A DNA stretch of 11,353 bases from Tateyamaria sp. (GCA_018668195.1 JABITU010000040.1:1-11353); one strand, 5' to 3'; shown: positions 1 through 7,504, numbered from the stretch's first letter. Program-made: numbers and translations. The notes: generated from the letters alone by a model not told the origin.

Positions 1-1
1 G

Positions 2-595
2 CCCAACGACACCAAGCGTGTACTGGTCATCGGTCAGGTCCAAGACGATGCGTCGATCAGGCTGGGGGCTGGATCTGTCGCAACAAATCTGGAGTTATTG
101 CAGGCCGCAAGACGCGCAAATCCAGATGCGACGCTTATTTACAAACCACACCCAGACGTCGAAGCGGGGCTTCGGGGCGGGGACATAGATGCACAAAAAT
201 TGGCAGATTTTGTTGCGCGTAATGCGGATATTACCCGGCTCTTGGAGACGTCAGATACGCTTTGGACCATGACTTCGCTGGCAGGGTTCGAAGCTATGCT
301 GCGCGGAGTTACAGTCGTCACAACCGGCGCACCCTTTTATGCCGGTTGGGGGCTGACCACCGATCTAGGCAAGGTGCCGCCCCGACGACAAGTGGACGTT
401 GGTCTTTTGGGTTTGGTGCACGCCACGTTGATTGATTATCCCCGCTATTTCGATCCAGTCAGCGGCCTACCCTGCCCTGTGGAAGTCATCGTTGAACGCC
501 TGACCAACGGGCCAATTCCCCGCCCCGGCGTAGCAAATCGCCTGCTGTCCAAAGTCCAGGGTCTGTTTGCCAGTCAAGCGCATCTGTGGCGATGA
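2..595 (+). CDS. kpsC: KpsC-like capsular polysaccharide protein, C-terminal part (5' end outside window)
   Basis: The open frame enters from the left edge and ends with TGA at 593-595, giving 197 visible residues; a TTG at 98 is an internal codon, not the start. Visible motifs are typical of the C-terminal domain of KpsC (Capsule_synth family, Kdo-type transferases that build the lipid-linked poly-Kdo linker of group 2-like capsules at the inner membrane): VLVIGQVQDDASIRLGAG, a YKPHPDVEAGLR block, TMTSLAGFEAMLRG, PFYAGWGLT and, near the C-terminus, YFDPVSGLPCPVEV. The last residues look like a normal family C-terminus, so the 3' end appears intact. It converges on ribD with a 43-bp gap. Family recognition is from memory; exact glycosyl specificity cannot be read here. 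Confidence 0.88.
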   Translation, partial: PNDTKRVLVIGQVQDDASIRLGAGSVATNLELLQAARRANPDATLIYKPHPDVEAGLRGGDIDAQKLADFVARNADITRLLETSDTLWTMTSLAGFEAMLRGVTVVTTGAPFYAGWGLTTDLGKVPPRRQVDVGLLGLVHATLIDYPRYFDPVSGLPCPVEVIVERLTNGPIPRPGVANRLLSKVQGLFASQAHLWR

Positions 596-613
596 CTATA
601 GCGTTTAGCGAAA

Positions 614-630
614 TACGTAATACGTAATAC
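614..630. repeat. Short tandem TACGTAA repeat between convergent genes
   Basis: Two perfect heptads TACGTAA (614-620, 621-627) followed by a third partial copy TAC sit in the 43-bp gap between the stop codons of kpsC and ribD. Each heptad contains the palindrome TACGTA. There is no GC-rich hairpin with a T-run, so this is not a classical intrinsic terminator. Function unknown. Confidence 0.6.
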
Positions 631-638
631 ATTTCACA

Positions 639-1739
639 TCACCTAACCCGATCCCATTCATGACATATATCACCGCCCACGGGCCGCGCCGAGATGAGTT
701 CAAATCGCGCAGCCTCGGACAATTTTCCCAAACCAAGCGCGCCGACATTGGGCAATCCTTCGGCGCCAATGGCCAAACCGGCAGTGAACCCCACCAAACG
801 ATCAACAAGATCTGCTTCGATCAGAGAAGCAGCAAGGGCGCTGCCGCCTTCGCAAAACACACGCGTGTTCCCACGCTTTGAAATTTGTTGCATGACATCG
901 CGTGGATCAAGCTGGCTGCCGTTGGTCGCGCAAGGCAACAGCTCAGCCCCTAGATCTCGCCATGCGCCTTGAAGGATAGGATCTGCATCCCGCCCATGGC
1001 AAATCACCACCGGCACTTCGTTGGCCGAGTTCGCAAGCGCGCCCTTCAATGGCACATCAAGCCGCCTTGATACCACCACGCGGGTCGGCTGGGGCATGTC
1101 ACCCAAGCCACGAGCTGTCAGCGACGGGTCATCGTGACGCGCTGTCCCGCCACCCACCATCACCGCATCATGGCGCGCGCGCATTGCATGCACTACACGG
1201 CGAGCTGCGGCGCCAGTTATCCATTGGCTTTCGCCAGTGCCGGTGGCGATGCGCCCATCAAAGCTGTTCGCCAGTTTCAGCGTCAAAAATGGGCGGGCCT
1301 GCTCGATCCTCAGGAAAAACCCCGCATGATCGCGCTTTGCCGCGTCACCGCACAGGCCTGTTTCTACTGTGATGCCAGCGTTTCGCAAAATGCGCAAACC
1401 AGCACCGTTCACCCGCTCATCGGTGTCCACCGCAGCGACCACCACGCGCTTTACTCCCGCCTGCACCAGCGCCTCGGCACAAGGCGGCGTCTTGCCGTGA
1501 TGGGCGCACGGCTCAAGCGTGACATAGACATCCGCCCCACGCGCCTGGCCGCCGGCCTGCGCAAGGGCGACGGGTTCGGCATGTGGTCGACCGCCCGGTT
1601 GCGTCCATCCGCGCCCAATGATGCGCCCAGATTTTACAATCACACAGCCCACAGCGGGATTGGGCGCCGTATTGCCCATCCCGCGCCGACCAAGGGCCAG
1701 CGCAAGTCGCATATAGCGCGTGTCGCCTTCAGCGTTCAC
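639..1739 (-). CDS. ribD: Bifunctional riboflavin biosynthesis deaminase/reductase RibD
   Basis: 366 aa, the usual length for RibD. It catalyses the second and third steps from GTP to riboflavin: deamination of diaminohydroxyphosphoribosylaminopyrimidine, then NADPH-dependent reduction of the ribosyl side chain. The N-terminal cytidine-deaminase-like domain (about residues 8-145) shows NPAVGCVIV, the catalytic HAE at 53-55 and the zinc ligands in [11 protein letters not shown] (C78, C87). The reductase domain fills about 148-366 ([45 protein letters not shown]). The start is GTG at 1739, overlapping the nrdR stop as GTGA, which implies translational coupling; an internal ATG at residue 10 is less likely because it would lose this coupling. 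Stop TGA at 639-641. No other riboflavin gene lies in the window. Confidence 0.95.
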   Translation of the reverse strand: MNAEGDTRYMRLALALGRRGMGNTAPNPAVGCVIVKSGRIIGRGWTQPGGRPHAEPVALAQAGGQARGADVYVTLEPCAHHGKTPPCAEALVQAGVKRVVVAAVDTDERVNGAGLRILRNAGITVETGLCGDAAKRDHAGFFLRIEQARPFLTLKLANSFDGRIATGTGESQWITGAAARRVVHAMRARHDAVMVGGGTARHDDPSLTARGLGDMPQPTRVVVSRRLDVPLKGALANSANEVPVVICHGRDADPILQGAWRDLGAELLPCATNGSQLDPRDVMQQISKRGNTRVFCEGGSALAASLIEADLVDRLVGFTAGLAIGAEGLPNVGALGLGKLSEAARFELISARPVGGDICHEWDRVR

Positions 1740-2203
1740 TCTTCGCTGGGCGCGTCTGGCCGCAGTTCGGCAACAAACTTATCAAAATCATCCGCCGCCT
1801 GAAAATTCTTGTAAACGCTGGCAAAGCGCACATAGGCGACAGTATCGATCCGGTTAAGCGCTTCCATGACGATCTCGCCAATCTGTTTCGATTGGATATC
1901 TGTCTCACCCATGGATTCCAAACGCCGAACAAGACCAGAAATCATCTGGTCGATACGCTCTGGATCAATAGGTCGTTTTTGCATCGAAATTCGAATAGAG
2001 CGTTCTAGTTTGTCGCGGTCAAAATCTTCGCGTTTACCGTTTGACTTTATCACAACAAGGTCGCGCAACTGCACGCGCTCATAGGTTGTAAAACGGCCGC
2101 CACATGCGGGACAAAACCGCCGCCTGCGGATCGAAACATGATCCTCTGCCGGGCGGCTGTCCTTTACCTGAGTGTCAATATTTCCGCAAAACGGACAGCG
2201 CAT
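1736..2203 (-). CDS. nrdR: Transcriptional repressor NrdR
   Basis: 155 aa, the normal NrdR size. The zinc ribbon has CPFC (C3, C6) and CPAC (C31, C34) followed by GRFTTYERV, then an ATP-cone domain (about residues 49-139, from [16 protein letters not shown] to [11 protein letters not shown]). NrdR senses ATP/dATP and represses ribonucleotide reductase operons. The ATG at 2203 was chosen because the family begins MRCPFCG and because an AAGGGGG Shine-Dalgarno sequence lies 6 nt upstream (2210-2216). The frame is open up to 2338, but that 45-residue extension has no family resemblance. It is co-transcribed with ribD, a common pairing; glyA, often found upstream in relatives, is absent here. Confidence 0.95.
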   Translation of the reverse strand: MRCPFCGNIDTQVKDSRPAEDHVSIRRRRFCPACGGRFTTYERVQLRDLVVIKSNGKREDFDRDKLERSIRISMQKRPIDPERIDQMISGLVRRLESMGETDIQSKQIGEIVMEALNRIDTVAYVRFASVYKNFQAADDFDKFVAELRPDAPSEE

Positions 2204-2440
2204 CGCCCACCCCCTTTTCGTTCGACCTGCTTGTAGTAGGGTTTGAGCCCTGTTCCACGAAACTATACGAGGTTGACTAGGTTTTGGGTAGGGGGGAAAT
2301 GATACCGCTAGATAAGCGGTGTTACGGCCTGTGACCATTGTGCCGAAAAGATTTAATTTCGGATCAAAGTTTTTTCCAAAGTTCAGATCCGAACAGCCAA
2401 ATTTTGACCTCCACCGCGCAATGAAATTGCATGCCAGACT
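2204..2440. other. nrdR upstream region, no gene
   Basis: About 240 bp between nrdR and the left end of the IS5-type remnant. It should hold the nrdR-ribD promoter, but no convincing -35/-10 pair or NrdR box was identified by eye. The only structure is an inverted repeat ACCGCT-agata-AGCGGT at 2304-2320 without a T-tract. No recognisable coding sequence on either strand. Confidence 0.5.
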
Positions 2441-2457
2441 GGCATTGTTTCACAAAT
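2441..2457 (+). repeat. Left terminal inverted repeat of IS5-type element
   Basis: GGCATTGTTTCACAAAT, the typical GGC-TTGTT-CACAAA end of this IS5 subgroup. It pairs with 3275-3291. Confidence 0.85.
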
Positions 2458-2503
2458 GGCATGAGGAATTCACAGTTTGGCTTCAGTAAGGTGGCAACTG
2501 GGC

Positions 2504-3237
2504 ATGAGCAGTTGGTCCACCACGAAGTACAAGAGTAGGAACTGGCCTGCGTACAACACGGCGCTGAAGCAGCGCGGTGCGGTATCGACCGGGTGTTATT
2601 CTGAGATGCCTTGGCAAGCGCGTCCGACGGGCAAGCGCGGGCGTCAGCCTGAGTTTAGCGATGCTACAATTCAGGTTTGTTTGACGCTGAAGGTGCTGTT
2701 CGGCATGCCACTTCGCAGACTATCGGTTTCGTGGAAAGCCTGCTGCGTCTGGCAGGGTTCGACTGGAAAGTGCCGGACTTCAGTACCCTTTGCCGTCGCC
2801 AAAAGACGTTCAAAGTCTCCTTCCCATACCGTAGTGGAGCTGGCCCGTTGCATCTGCTGATTGACACAAATGGGATCAGAGCTGCGGGTGAAGGAGAGTG
2901 GAACGCGCAGATGCCATAATGTAATTGCCAATCGGGGTGCCGCAGCCATCATCCCGCCGCGTAAAAATGCTCAGCTTTGGAAGCCAACCACGGCGGGGGC
3001 TATTGCGCGAAACAAAGCCGTGAGCGCCTGCAAATATCTTGGGCGAGCTTTGTGGAAAAAGTTGAGCGGAAATCACCGCCAAAGCCGTGCAGCGACAAAA
3101 ATGAACTGCTCAAACTCCTTGGCCATGGCGTCATGGCCCGAGACTTCAACCGACACGTTGCTGAGCTCTAAGCCCGGATCGCGGCGCTCAATCGCTACAC
3201 AGTTCTTGGCATACCCGTCACCGCGCCCGTAGGATAA
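2504..3237 (+). pseudogene. IS5-family (IS903-group-like) transposase, multiply broken
   Basis: Pieces of one transposase are readable in two frames: KYKSRNWPAYNTALKQRGA, PTGKRGRQPEFSDATIQV, then TIGFVESLLRLAGFDWKVPD, PLHLLIDTNGI, GEGEWNA, then NRGAAAIIPPRKN, and finally LLKLLGHGVMARDFNRHVAEL and GIPVTAPVG. Lesions: a 1-nt loss near 2715 (frame 2 to 1); an internal deletion near 2908-2914 that removes about 63-65 codons including the second catalytic Asp and changes frame again; the DDE Glu replaced by Ala (RAATKM where relatives have RVETKM); a 1-nt loss near 3107; and an in-frame TAA at 3169-3171. Start at the ATG at 2504 and natural stop TAA at 3235-3237 are taken from family shape. It cannot encode active transposase. 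Confidence 0.87.
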
Positions 3238-3274
3238 GTCCGCCCGGGGAAAGGGGAAGTCTACCCTTCAACCA

Positions 3275-3291
3275 ATTTGTGCAACAAGGCC
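3275..3291 (-). repeat. Right terminal inverted repeat of IS5-type element
   Basis: Read inwards from 3291 it is GGCCTTGTTGCACAAAT, matching the left end at 15 of 17 positions. Confidence 0.85.
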
Positions 3292-3507
3292 GATTACGGA
3301 CGCCCTGGAACTGCCCAAGCGCCGCCCACCTAAGACACCGTAGACCTAAGGCCATCAATGTACTAATTAACTAACCAAACCACCTTACGAGGCCGTGCAG
3401 ACCTGCAACACAGCGCTGTTTTTCAGATTAAATCAATCTTGATCCGATAATTACTCGAAACAACGCGTTTGACGAAAACGTTTACTGCATGAATGGAAGG
3501 GAAATAA
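3292..3507. promoter_or_regulatory. Amidase upstream region with two LacI-operator-like palindromes
   Basis: 216 bp without a recognisable gene. Just ahead of the amidase lie two perfect 8-bp palindromes, AACGCGTT (3462-3469) and AAACGTTT (3476-3483). Both have the central CG step flanked by A/T that is usual in LacI-family operators. A TTGACG at 3469-3474 could serve as a -35 box, but no good -10 follows. The amidase ribosome binding site GGAAGG (3495-3500) lies 7 nt before the ATG. The regulatory reading is an inference. Confidence 0.35.
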
Positions 3508-4932
3508 ATGACGCGCACAACACCCCTTTGGCAATTGAGCGCCACTGAGACTGCAAATGCCATTCGAGAAGGAACGATAACAGCGATCGATGCAACTGAA
3601 GCTGCGATTGCGCGAATGGAAGCGGTCAATCCAGACCTGAATGCAGTTGTTGAAAGCCTCGCCGACTCGGCGCGGGATGAGGCCAAAGCACTTGATGTGC
3701 GTGACGGCCCCAAAGGACCCTTGCATGGCGTACCCGTCACTATCAAGATTAACGTAGACCAAAAAGGATATGCCACATCCAACGGTGTGTCAGCTTTCAA
3801 AGATATCATCGCAACCAGCGATGCCCCTGTCGTGCGCAACCTCAAGGCAGCAGGTGCTGTTGTGATCGGGCGGACCAACACACCAGAATTTTCGTTTCGT
3901 GCAGACACTGACAACCCGCTATACGGACGAACCCATAACCCTTGGGGTCGTCATATTTCTCCCGGAGGATCCTCTGGCGGCGCAGGATCGGCCGTAATGG
4001 CGGGGATTGGCGCACTGGCCCATGGGAATGACATTGGCGGATCATTACGGTTTCCAGCGTCGGCCAATGGCGCTGTAACACTGAAGTCCGGTTTGGGCCG
4101 TGTGTCGGCGTTTAATCCGAGCCAAAAAGCTGAGCGTGGTTTGTTGGCCCAATCCATGTCGGTTCAAGGATTGATCGTGCGTACCGCAGCGGATCTGCAA
4201 CTTTCCATGCCAGCATTAATTGCAGCTGATCCTCGAGATCCGTTCCACGTGCCACTGCCTTGGCAGGGTGCACCGCTTAAGTCACCCATTCGCGTTGCTG
4301 TTGCACGCGATGATTTTGGCTTTGGGATGCACCCAGATGTGGCGACGGCGATCGACAAGGCGGCATCCGCCTTATCGGACGCTGGATATGCCTTAGAGGT
4401 TGTGGAACCTCCGCTTGCACGTGAAACAGGCGAGGTCGGGTACCGCGTTCTTATGGGTGAAGTCAAAGCACTGCTTTACCCTGACATCAGAACCTATGGC
4501 TCGTCCGAACTGAACCGTATTTTTGATGAATATTTTCTCGCTTTCCCACCCTACGAGGGGGCTGAGCTGCTCACCATGATGGCGCAGCGCACGCACTATG
4601 CGCGCGCTTGGTCGCTCTTTTTTGAAGAATATCCTCTGGTTCTGACACCATTCATGCTCAAACCGTTCTTTTCCCCCGGTCGTGATGCAGAAGGGCCAGA
4701 AGGCGTGAGTGACGCCTTAGTGGGCGCGCATTGGTCTTTTATCATGAATTTCTTAGGGTTGCCTGCTGGAAACTTGCCCACGCATATTGCCAATTTACCC
4801 AATGGACCAATACCCATAGGGGTCCAAATCGCGGGGCGCAGATGGCGCGAAGACCTAGTTGTTGAAGCTATGCAAGCGATTGAGACAGTCATCCCACCCA
4901 CGTGTGAAACACTTTGGAGCCGCCATACATAA
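3508..4932 (+). CDS. Amidase-signature family hydrolase
   Basis: 474 aa, full length for the family. It hydrolyses a C-N amide bond through the Ser-cisSer-Lys triad; the substrate is not evident. Visible residues: Lys80 in GVPVTIK, the GGSSGG motif at 153-158 with cis-Ser155, and the nucleophile Ser179 in DIGGSLRFPA, with the usual 24-residue gap between the two serines; Arg181 follows as in FAAH-type enzymes. No signal peptide or membrane segment, so probably cytoplasmic. The start is supported by GGAAGG 7 nt upstream. It stands alone on its strand: the IS5-type remnant lies upstream, and the decayed IS481-type tail begins within about 20 bp of its stop. It is not the GatA subunit, because no gatB/gatC lie nearby. 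A link to the sugar-acid cluster is not shown. Confidence 0.9.
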   Translation: MTRTTPLWQLSATETANAIREGTITAIDATEAAIARMEAVNPDLNAVVESLADSARDEAKALDVRDGPKGPLHGVPVTIKINVDQKGYATSNGVSAFKDIIATSDAPVVRNLKAAGAVVIGRTNTPEFSFRADTDNPLYGRTHNPWGRHISPGGSSGGAGSAVMAGIGALAHGNDIGGSLRFPASANGAVTLKSGLGRVSAFNPSQKAERGLLAQSMSVQGLIVRTAADLQLSMPALIAADPRDPFHVPLPWQGAPLKSPIRVAVARDDFGFGMHPDVATAIDKAASALSDAGYALEVVEPPLARETGEVGYRVLMGEVKALLYPDIRTYGSSELNRIFDEYFLAFPPYEGAELLTMMAQRTHYARAWSLFFEEYPLVLTPFMLKPFFSPGRDAEGPEGVSDALVGAHWSFIMNFLGLPAGNLPTHIANLPNGPIPIGVQIAGRRWREDLVVEAMQAIETVIPPTCETLWSRHT

Positions 4933-4949
4933 CCGAGTTTGCACAGATC

Positions 4950-5240
4950 GTTATGCACCTGCTGGATCGGATTGAAGAAGAATTGATGTCCTGATTTTGT
5001 GGATGTATTCGTACGACGTGAGGGCCTGCGGCGGTTTCAATGGTCGTTCTACATTGTAGGCGGCGAAAAAGTTTTAAAATTGATCGCGGCTGTCATGCTG
5101 ATACCTTTTCGCCGTTGCGTGCTTGATAGCGCGGTCCATGCGTTTGAATTGCCCATTAGTTTCGGGATCTTTTGGCATGCTCAATCGATGTTCAATCCCG
5201 TTAGCCTTGCAGGTCAGTTCGAAACGCATCTTTTGGAACG
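4950..5240 (-). pseudogene. C-terminal remnant of an IS481-type transposase
   Basis: On the minus strand, from about 5205 leftwards, reads NGIEHRLSMPKDPETNGQFK, then RMDRAIKHATAKRYQHD, then a TAA, FFAAYNVERPLKPPQALTSYEYIHKI and, after a frame change, PIQQVHN. This follows the C-terminal rve-type integrase core of IS481-like transposases (HGIEHR, TNGQVERMNRTIKEATVKRYHYDD, FVAAYN, TPYEFICK), including the region of the last catalytic Glu, here replaced by Lys (GQFK for GQVE). A few codons between DQF and FFAAYN are missing and a stop interrupts the frame. The N-terminal two thirds is absent and no inverted repeats were found, so only a scrap remains. The right boundary is approximate. Confidence 0.75.
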
Positions 5241-5461
5241 TCACGATATTTTGGCTTTGCCGCTGCGATGCAAGATGGATGCCTTTTGCGCCAAAGCCTA
5301 AAAGAGGTATTTAGGCAACTCTCAGGACGTCTTGGAGTTGGTTTCCTCTGCCTGTTCGGATCTTCTGTTTATGAGTAATTTGGCCCATGCTTCACTAACA
5401 AACGAGCATGTCCTTCGGTTCCAACAAAAGGATCACACCATCAAGCCGTAGGATAAAATAC
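5241..5461. other. Spacer downstream of the IdnD-like gene, nothing recognised
   Basis: About 220 bp between the IS481-type scrap and the stop of the idnD-like gene. No frame gives a recognisable protein and no clear hairpin-plus-T-run terminator for the leftward operon is visible. The stretch may be further IS debris, since it adjoins one, but I cannot assign it. Confidence 0.4.
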
Positions 5462-6493
5462 CTAGTTGAATTCAATCTGGATTTTAAGCGCTTTCGTGCG
5501 ATCAGACGCCAGCTCGAACGCTTTCACCGTGTCCGCCAATGGCAAGGTATGTGTGATCAAGGGCATTACGTCCAAACGGTCGCTGCGCATCAATTCGACC
5601 GCGCTGAAGAATTCAGCGTGAAAGCGGAACGATCCCTTAAAGGTCAGCTCTTTGGCGGTCATCGCTTGAATGGGCAGGGTCATGTCTCCGCCTAGGCCCA
5701 GTTGCACCATCGTGCCACCCGGGCGGATGCAAGGGACCGTAGAGACAACAACAGGCCCGACGCCAGAGCATTCAAACAGAACATCGAAATGCCCCTTTTG
5801 CGCGCCGTAGACCTCAAGCGCATTGGGTTGATCAGCGACATTGTGCGTAATATCGGCACCCAGCTCGCGTGCCTTGTTGAGTGTAAAATCAGTGATATCG
5901 GTCGCCACAATCTGTGCTGCACCTGCCGCACGTGCGACTAAAACAGCGAGCAGCCCAATGGGCCCGCAGCCTGTCACGAGCACCTTTTTGCCCAACAGAT
6001 CACCAGCCTGCTTTGCAGCATGCAAAACCACGGACAACGGCTCTGCCATTGCGGCTTCGGCTGAAGTCAGCCCATCCGCCACAGCACATTGCGCCACATT
6101 CGCCACCAGCCATTCCTGAAAGGCACCCTGAATATGCGGAAAAGGCATAGCCGACCCATAAAACCGCATGTTGAGGCAGTGATTGGGGCGCCCTTCGCGA
6201 CAGTATTCACAAGTGCCGCAGGGGCGCGAAGGCGATACAGCAACTAATTGGCCTATTGTCAGCGTATCCACGCCTTCACCCAGCGTTTCGATGACACCCG
6301 CCACTTCGTGGCCCAGCACCATTGGCTGTTTCAGCGTGATGGGGCCAAAGCCGCCATGGTTAAAGTAATGCAGGTCAGACCCGCAAATGCCACCGGTCTT
6401 CATTCGGATCAAAACCTGTCCCGGGCCGGGTTCCGGGCGTGGGTGAACCTCAATACGCAGGTCTTTGGCGGCGTGGGCGACAATAGCTTTCAT
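5462..6493 (-). CDS. idnD: L-idonate 5-dehydrogenase-like zinc-dependent dehydrogenase
   Basis: 343 aa, usual for medium-chain zinc dehydrogenases. It is predicted to oxidise L-idonate reversibly to 5-keto-D-gluconate with NAD(P). The catalytic zinc site is Cys37, His62-Glu63 (GHE) and Glu151; the structural zinc ligands are Cys92, Cys95, Cys98 and Cys106. The Rossmann motif GCGPIG is at 175-180, and Asp199 at the end of the second strand suggests NAD preference. The IdnD assignment rests on overall resemblance (GGICGSDLHYFNHGGFG, MRFYGSAM, HIQGAFQEW) and on the gluconate kinase and SDR next door; sorbitol/xylitol or threonine dehydrogenases are alternatives. It is second in a leftward operon: its ribosome site TAAGGA overlaps the stop of the preceding gene, with a 9-bp gap. 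Confidence 0.86.
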   Translation of the reverse strand: MKAIVAHAAKDLRIEVHPRPEPGPGQVLIRMKTGGICGSDLHYFNHGGFGPITLKQPMVLGHEVAGVIETLGEGVDTLTIGQLVAVSPSRPCGTCEYCREGRPNHCLNMRFYGSAMPFPHIQGAFQEWLVANVAQCAVADGLTSAEAAMAEPLSVVLHAAKQAGDLLGKKVLVTGCGPIGLLAVLVARAAGAAQIVATDITDFTLNKARELGADITHNVADQPNALEVYGAQKGHFDVLFECSGVGPVVVSTVPCIRPGGTMVQLGLGGDMTLPIQAMTAKELTFKGSFRFHAEFFSAVELMRSDRLDVMPLITHTLPLADTVKAFELASDRTKALKIQIEFN

Positions 6494-6502
6494 GATCTGT
6501 CC

Positions 6503-7450
6503 TTAGGTAACGGGGGTCAGCAAGGGTTGGCCTGCAAAATGCGCTGTAAGATTATCGCGCAACAGTTTGCCCATGGCTTGTCGTGTTTCAATGGTTCCAG
6601 ACGCGTGATGCGGTTGAAGCAAGACATTGTCGAGCTTTAGAAACCGCGGATCAAGGGCCGGTTCGCCCGCAAACACATCAAGCGCGGCGGAACCGATTGT
6701 CCCCGACGATAGCGCAGCGATCAGTGCTTCTTCGTCAATGTTGGCCGCGCGCGAGATGTTGATGACCATGCCGTCCGCGCCAAGCGCATTCAAAACGTCC
6801 ACACCAACAATGTGGCGCGTAGCATCAGAGGCGGCCACAGTCACAAACAGAAAGTCAGAATGCTCTGCCAAAGCAACCGCATCGGACAGGAATGTCCAGT
6901 CCGGTGCGTAGTCTTTTGGTGCGACATCACTATATGCGATATCCATGCCGAAGCCTGCCAAACGCTTGCCGATTTCAAATCCAATTCGTCCCAGCCCCAG
7001 AATACCCGCCTTGCGGCGAAATACACGCCTCTGAAGGGGATAGAGACCTTTTGCAGCCCACGATCCATCGCGGACCCACGTTTCAGCGCCGACCATAGCG
7101 CGTGACTGACAAAGCATCATCGCGACCCCAAGGTCGGCCACGTCTTCGGTTAAGACGTCAGGCGTGTTGGTTATGGCAATCCCCTGCTCTTTGCAGGCAG
7201 CCAGATCTACGGCATCATAGCCAACGCCGTAGACGGCGATCATTTCAAGCTTTGGGCAAGCGGCAATCATAGCCCGATCTGCACCTAATTCACCGCGCGT
7301 GACAATGGCGCGGACATCGCTTCCGACATTCTCAAGAAAAGCGGCAGCGTCTTTTGCTTCGAACAGCCGATGCATGTCAAACGCCGCATCCAAGGGTTCC
7401 TGATCCCAATCAGGGTATGGACCAATCTGTAGAATGATGGGTTTTGACAT
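6503..7450 (-). CDS. NAD(P)-dependent 2-hydroxyacid dehydrogenase (possible 2-ketogluconate reductase)
   Basis: 315 aa, D-isomer-specific 2-hydroxyacid dehydrogenase family. The substrate-binding domain is split over the N- and C-terminal ends around a Rossmann domain with GLGRIG at 152-157. The catalytic set is Arg234 (NISRA), Glu263 (AGEP) and His281 (QPHHASGT). In a gluconate/idonate context the likely substrate is 2-keto-D-gluconate (to gluconate) or another 2-keto sugar acid, as for GhrB-type enzymes; glyoxylate/hydroxypyruvate reduction is an alternative that the sequence cannot exclude. It is the first gene of the leftward arm; ATG at 7450 with AGGA 8 nt upstream and a predicted leader of about 35 nt from the operator-covered promoter. 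Confidence 0.88.
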   Translation of the reverse strand: MSKPIILQIGPYPDWDQEPLDAAFDMHRLFEAKDAAAFLENVGSDVRAIVTRGELGADRAMIAACPKLEMIAVYGVGYDAVDLAACKEQGIAITNTPDVLTEDVADLGVAMMLCQSRAMVGAETWVRDGSWAAKGLYPLQRRVFRRKAGILGLGRIGFEIGKRLAGFGMDIAYSDVAPKDYAPDWTFLSDAVALAEHSDFLFVTVAASDATRHIVGVDVLNALGADGMVINISRAANIDEEALIAALSSGTIGSAALDVFAGEPALDPRFLKLDNVLLQPHHASGTIETRQAMGKLLRDNLTAHFAGQPLLTPVT

Positions 7451-7465
7451 TGTGGCAATCCTGTC

Positions 7466-7496
7466 TTGACATTTTTTGATATCGGTAACATGTTAT
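7466..7496 (+). promoter_or_regulatory. Predicted promoter of the rightward idnO-gntK operon
   Basis: A perfect -35 box TTGACA (7466-7471) is followed after 19 bp by TGTTAT (7491-7496, 4 of 6 to TATAAT); weaker -10 choices exist at 17-18 bp. Transcription would begin near 7503, about 50 nt before the idnO start. The spacer and -10 lie inside the tandem operator. Prediction by eye only. Confidence 0.55.
7477..7490. promoter_or_regulatory. GntR/IdnR-type operator half of tandem, site 1
   Basis: TGATATCGGTAACA, an imperfect dyad that differs at one position from the directly adjacent site 2. It resembles the TGTTACC...GGTAACA operators recognised by LacI-family gluconate/idonate regulators (from memory of E. 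coli GntR/IdnR). The encoded regulator at 10031 is the likely binder. Confidence 0.65.
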
Positions 7497-7504
7497 CGGT
7501 AACA
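7491..7504. promoter_or_regulatory. GntR/IdnR-type operator, site 2
   Basis: TGTTATCGGTAACA: TGTTA and TAACA are perfect inverted half-sites around a TCGG centre. It abuts site 1 with no spacer, so the inner half-sites also form a perfect TAACATGTTA palindrome (7486-7495). It covers the proposed -10 boxes of both divergent promoters. Confidence 0.75.

Larger units (their letters stand above)
2441..3291 (+). mobile_element. Decayed IS5-family (IS903-group-like) element, internally deleted
   Basis: The 851-bp element is bounded by terminal inverted repeats: left GGCATTGTTTCACAAAT (2441-2457) and right end, read inwards, GGCCTTGTTGCACAAAT, 15 of 17 identical. It encloses a broken IS5-type transposase in the plus orientation. 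IS903-group elements are about 1.05 kb, so roughly 200 bp is missing, in agreement with the protein-level gap. The 9 bp on either side (TGCCAGACT and GATTACGGA) do not match, so no target duplication remains. This suggests an old insertion with decayed flanks or a recombination product. Confidence 0.85.

Noticed and set aside
1134..1802. 222-codon plus-strand open frame opposite ribD
   Set aside because: It is antisense to the clear RibD and NrdR coding sequences, has no family resemblance and no ribosome site.
2302..2322. Hairpin ACCGCT-agata-AGCGGT as an intrinsic terminator
   Set aside because: The stem is short and no T-run follows in either direction; it may be a regulatory dyad or chance.
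2204..2338. N-terminal extension of NrdR from 2338
   Set aside because: NrdR proteins start at MRCPFCG; the ATG at 2203 has a strong Shine-Dalgarno sequence and the extension has no conserved features.
639..2440. FMN riboswitch controlling ribD
   Set aside because: No RFN-element-like conserved blocks were seen upstream of nrdR-ribD, and ribD is coupled to nrdR instead.
3423..3914. 163-codon minus-strand open frame opposite the amidase start
   Set aside because: Antisense to the conserved amidase N-terminus, with no recognisable domain.
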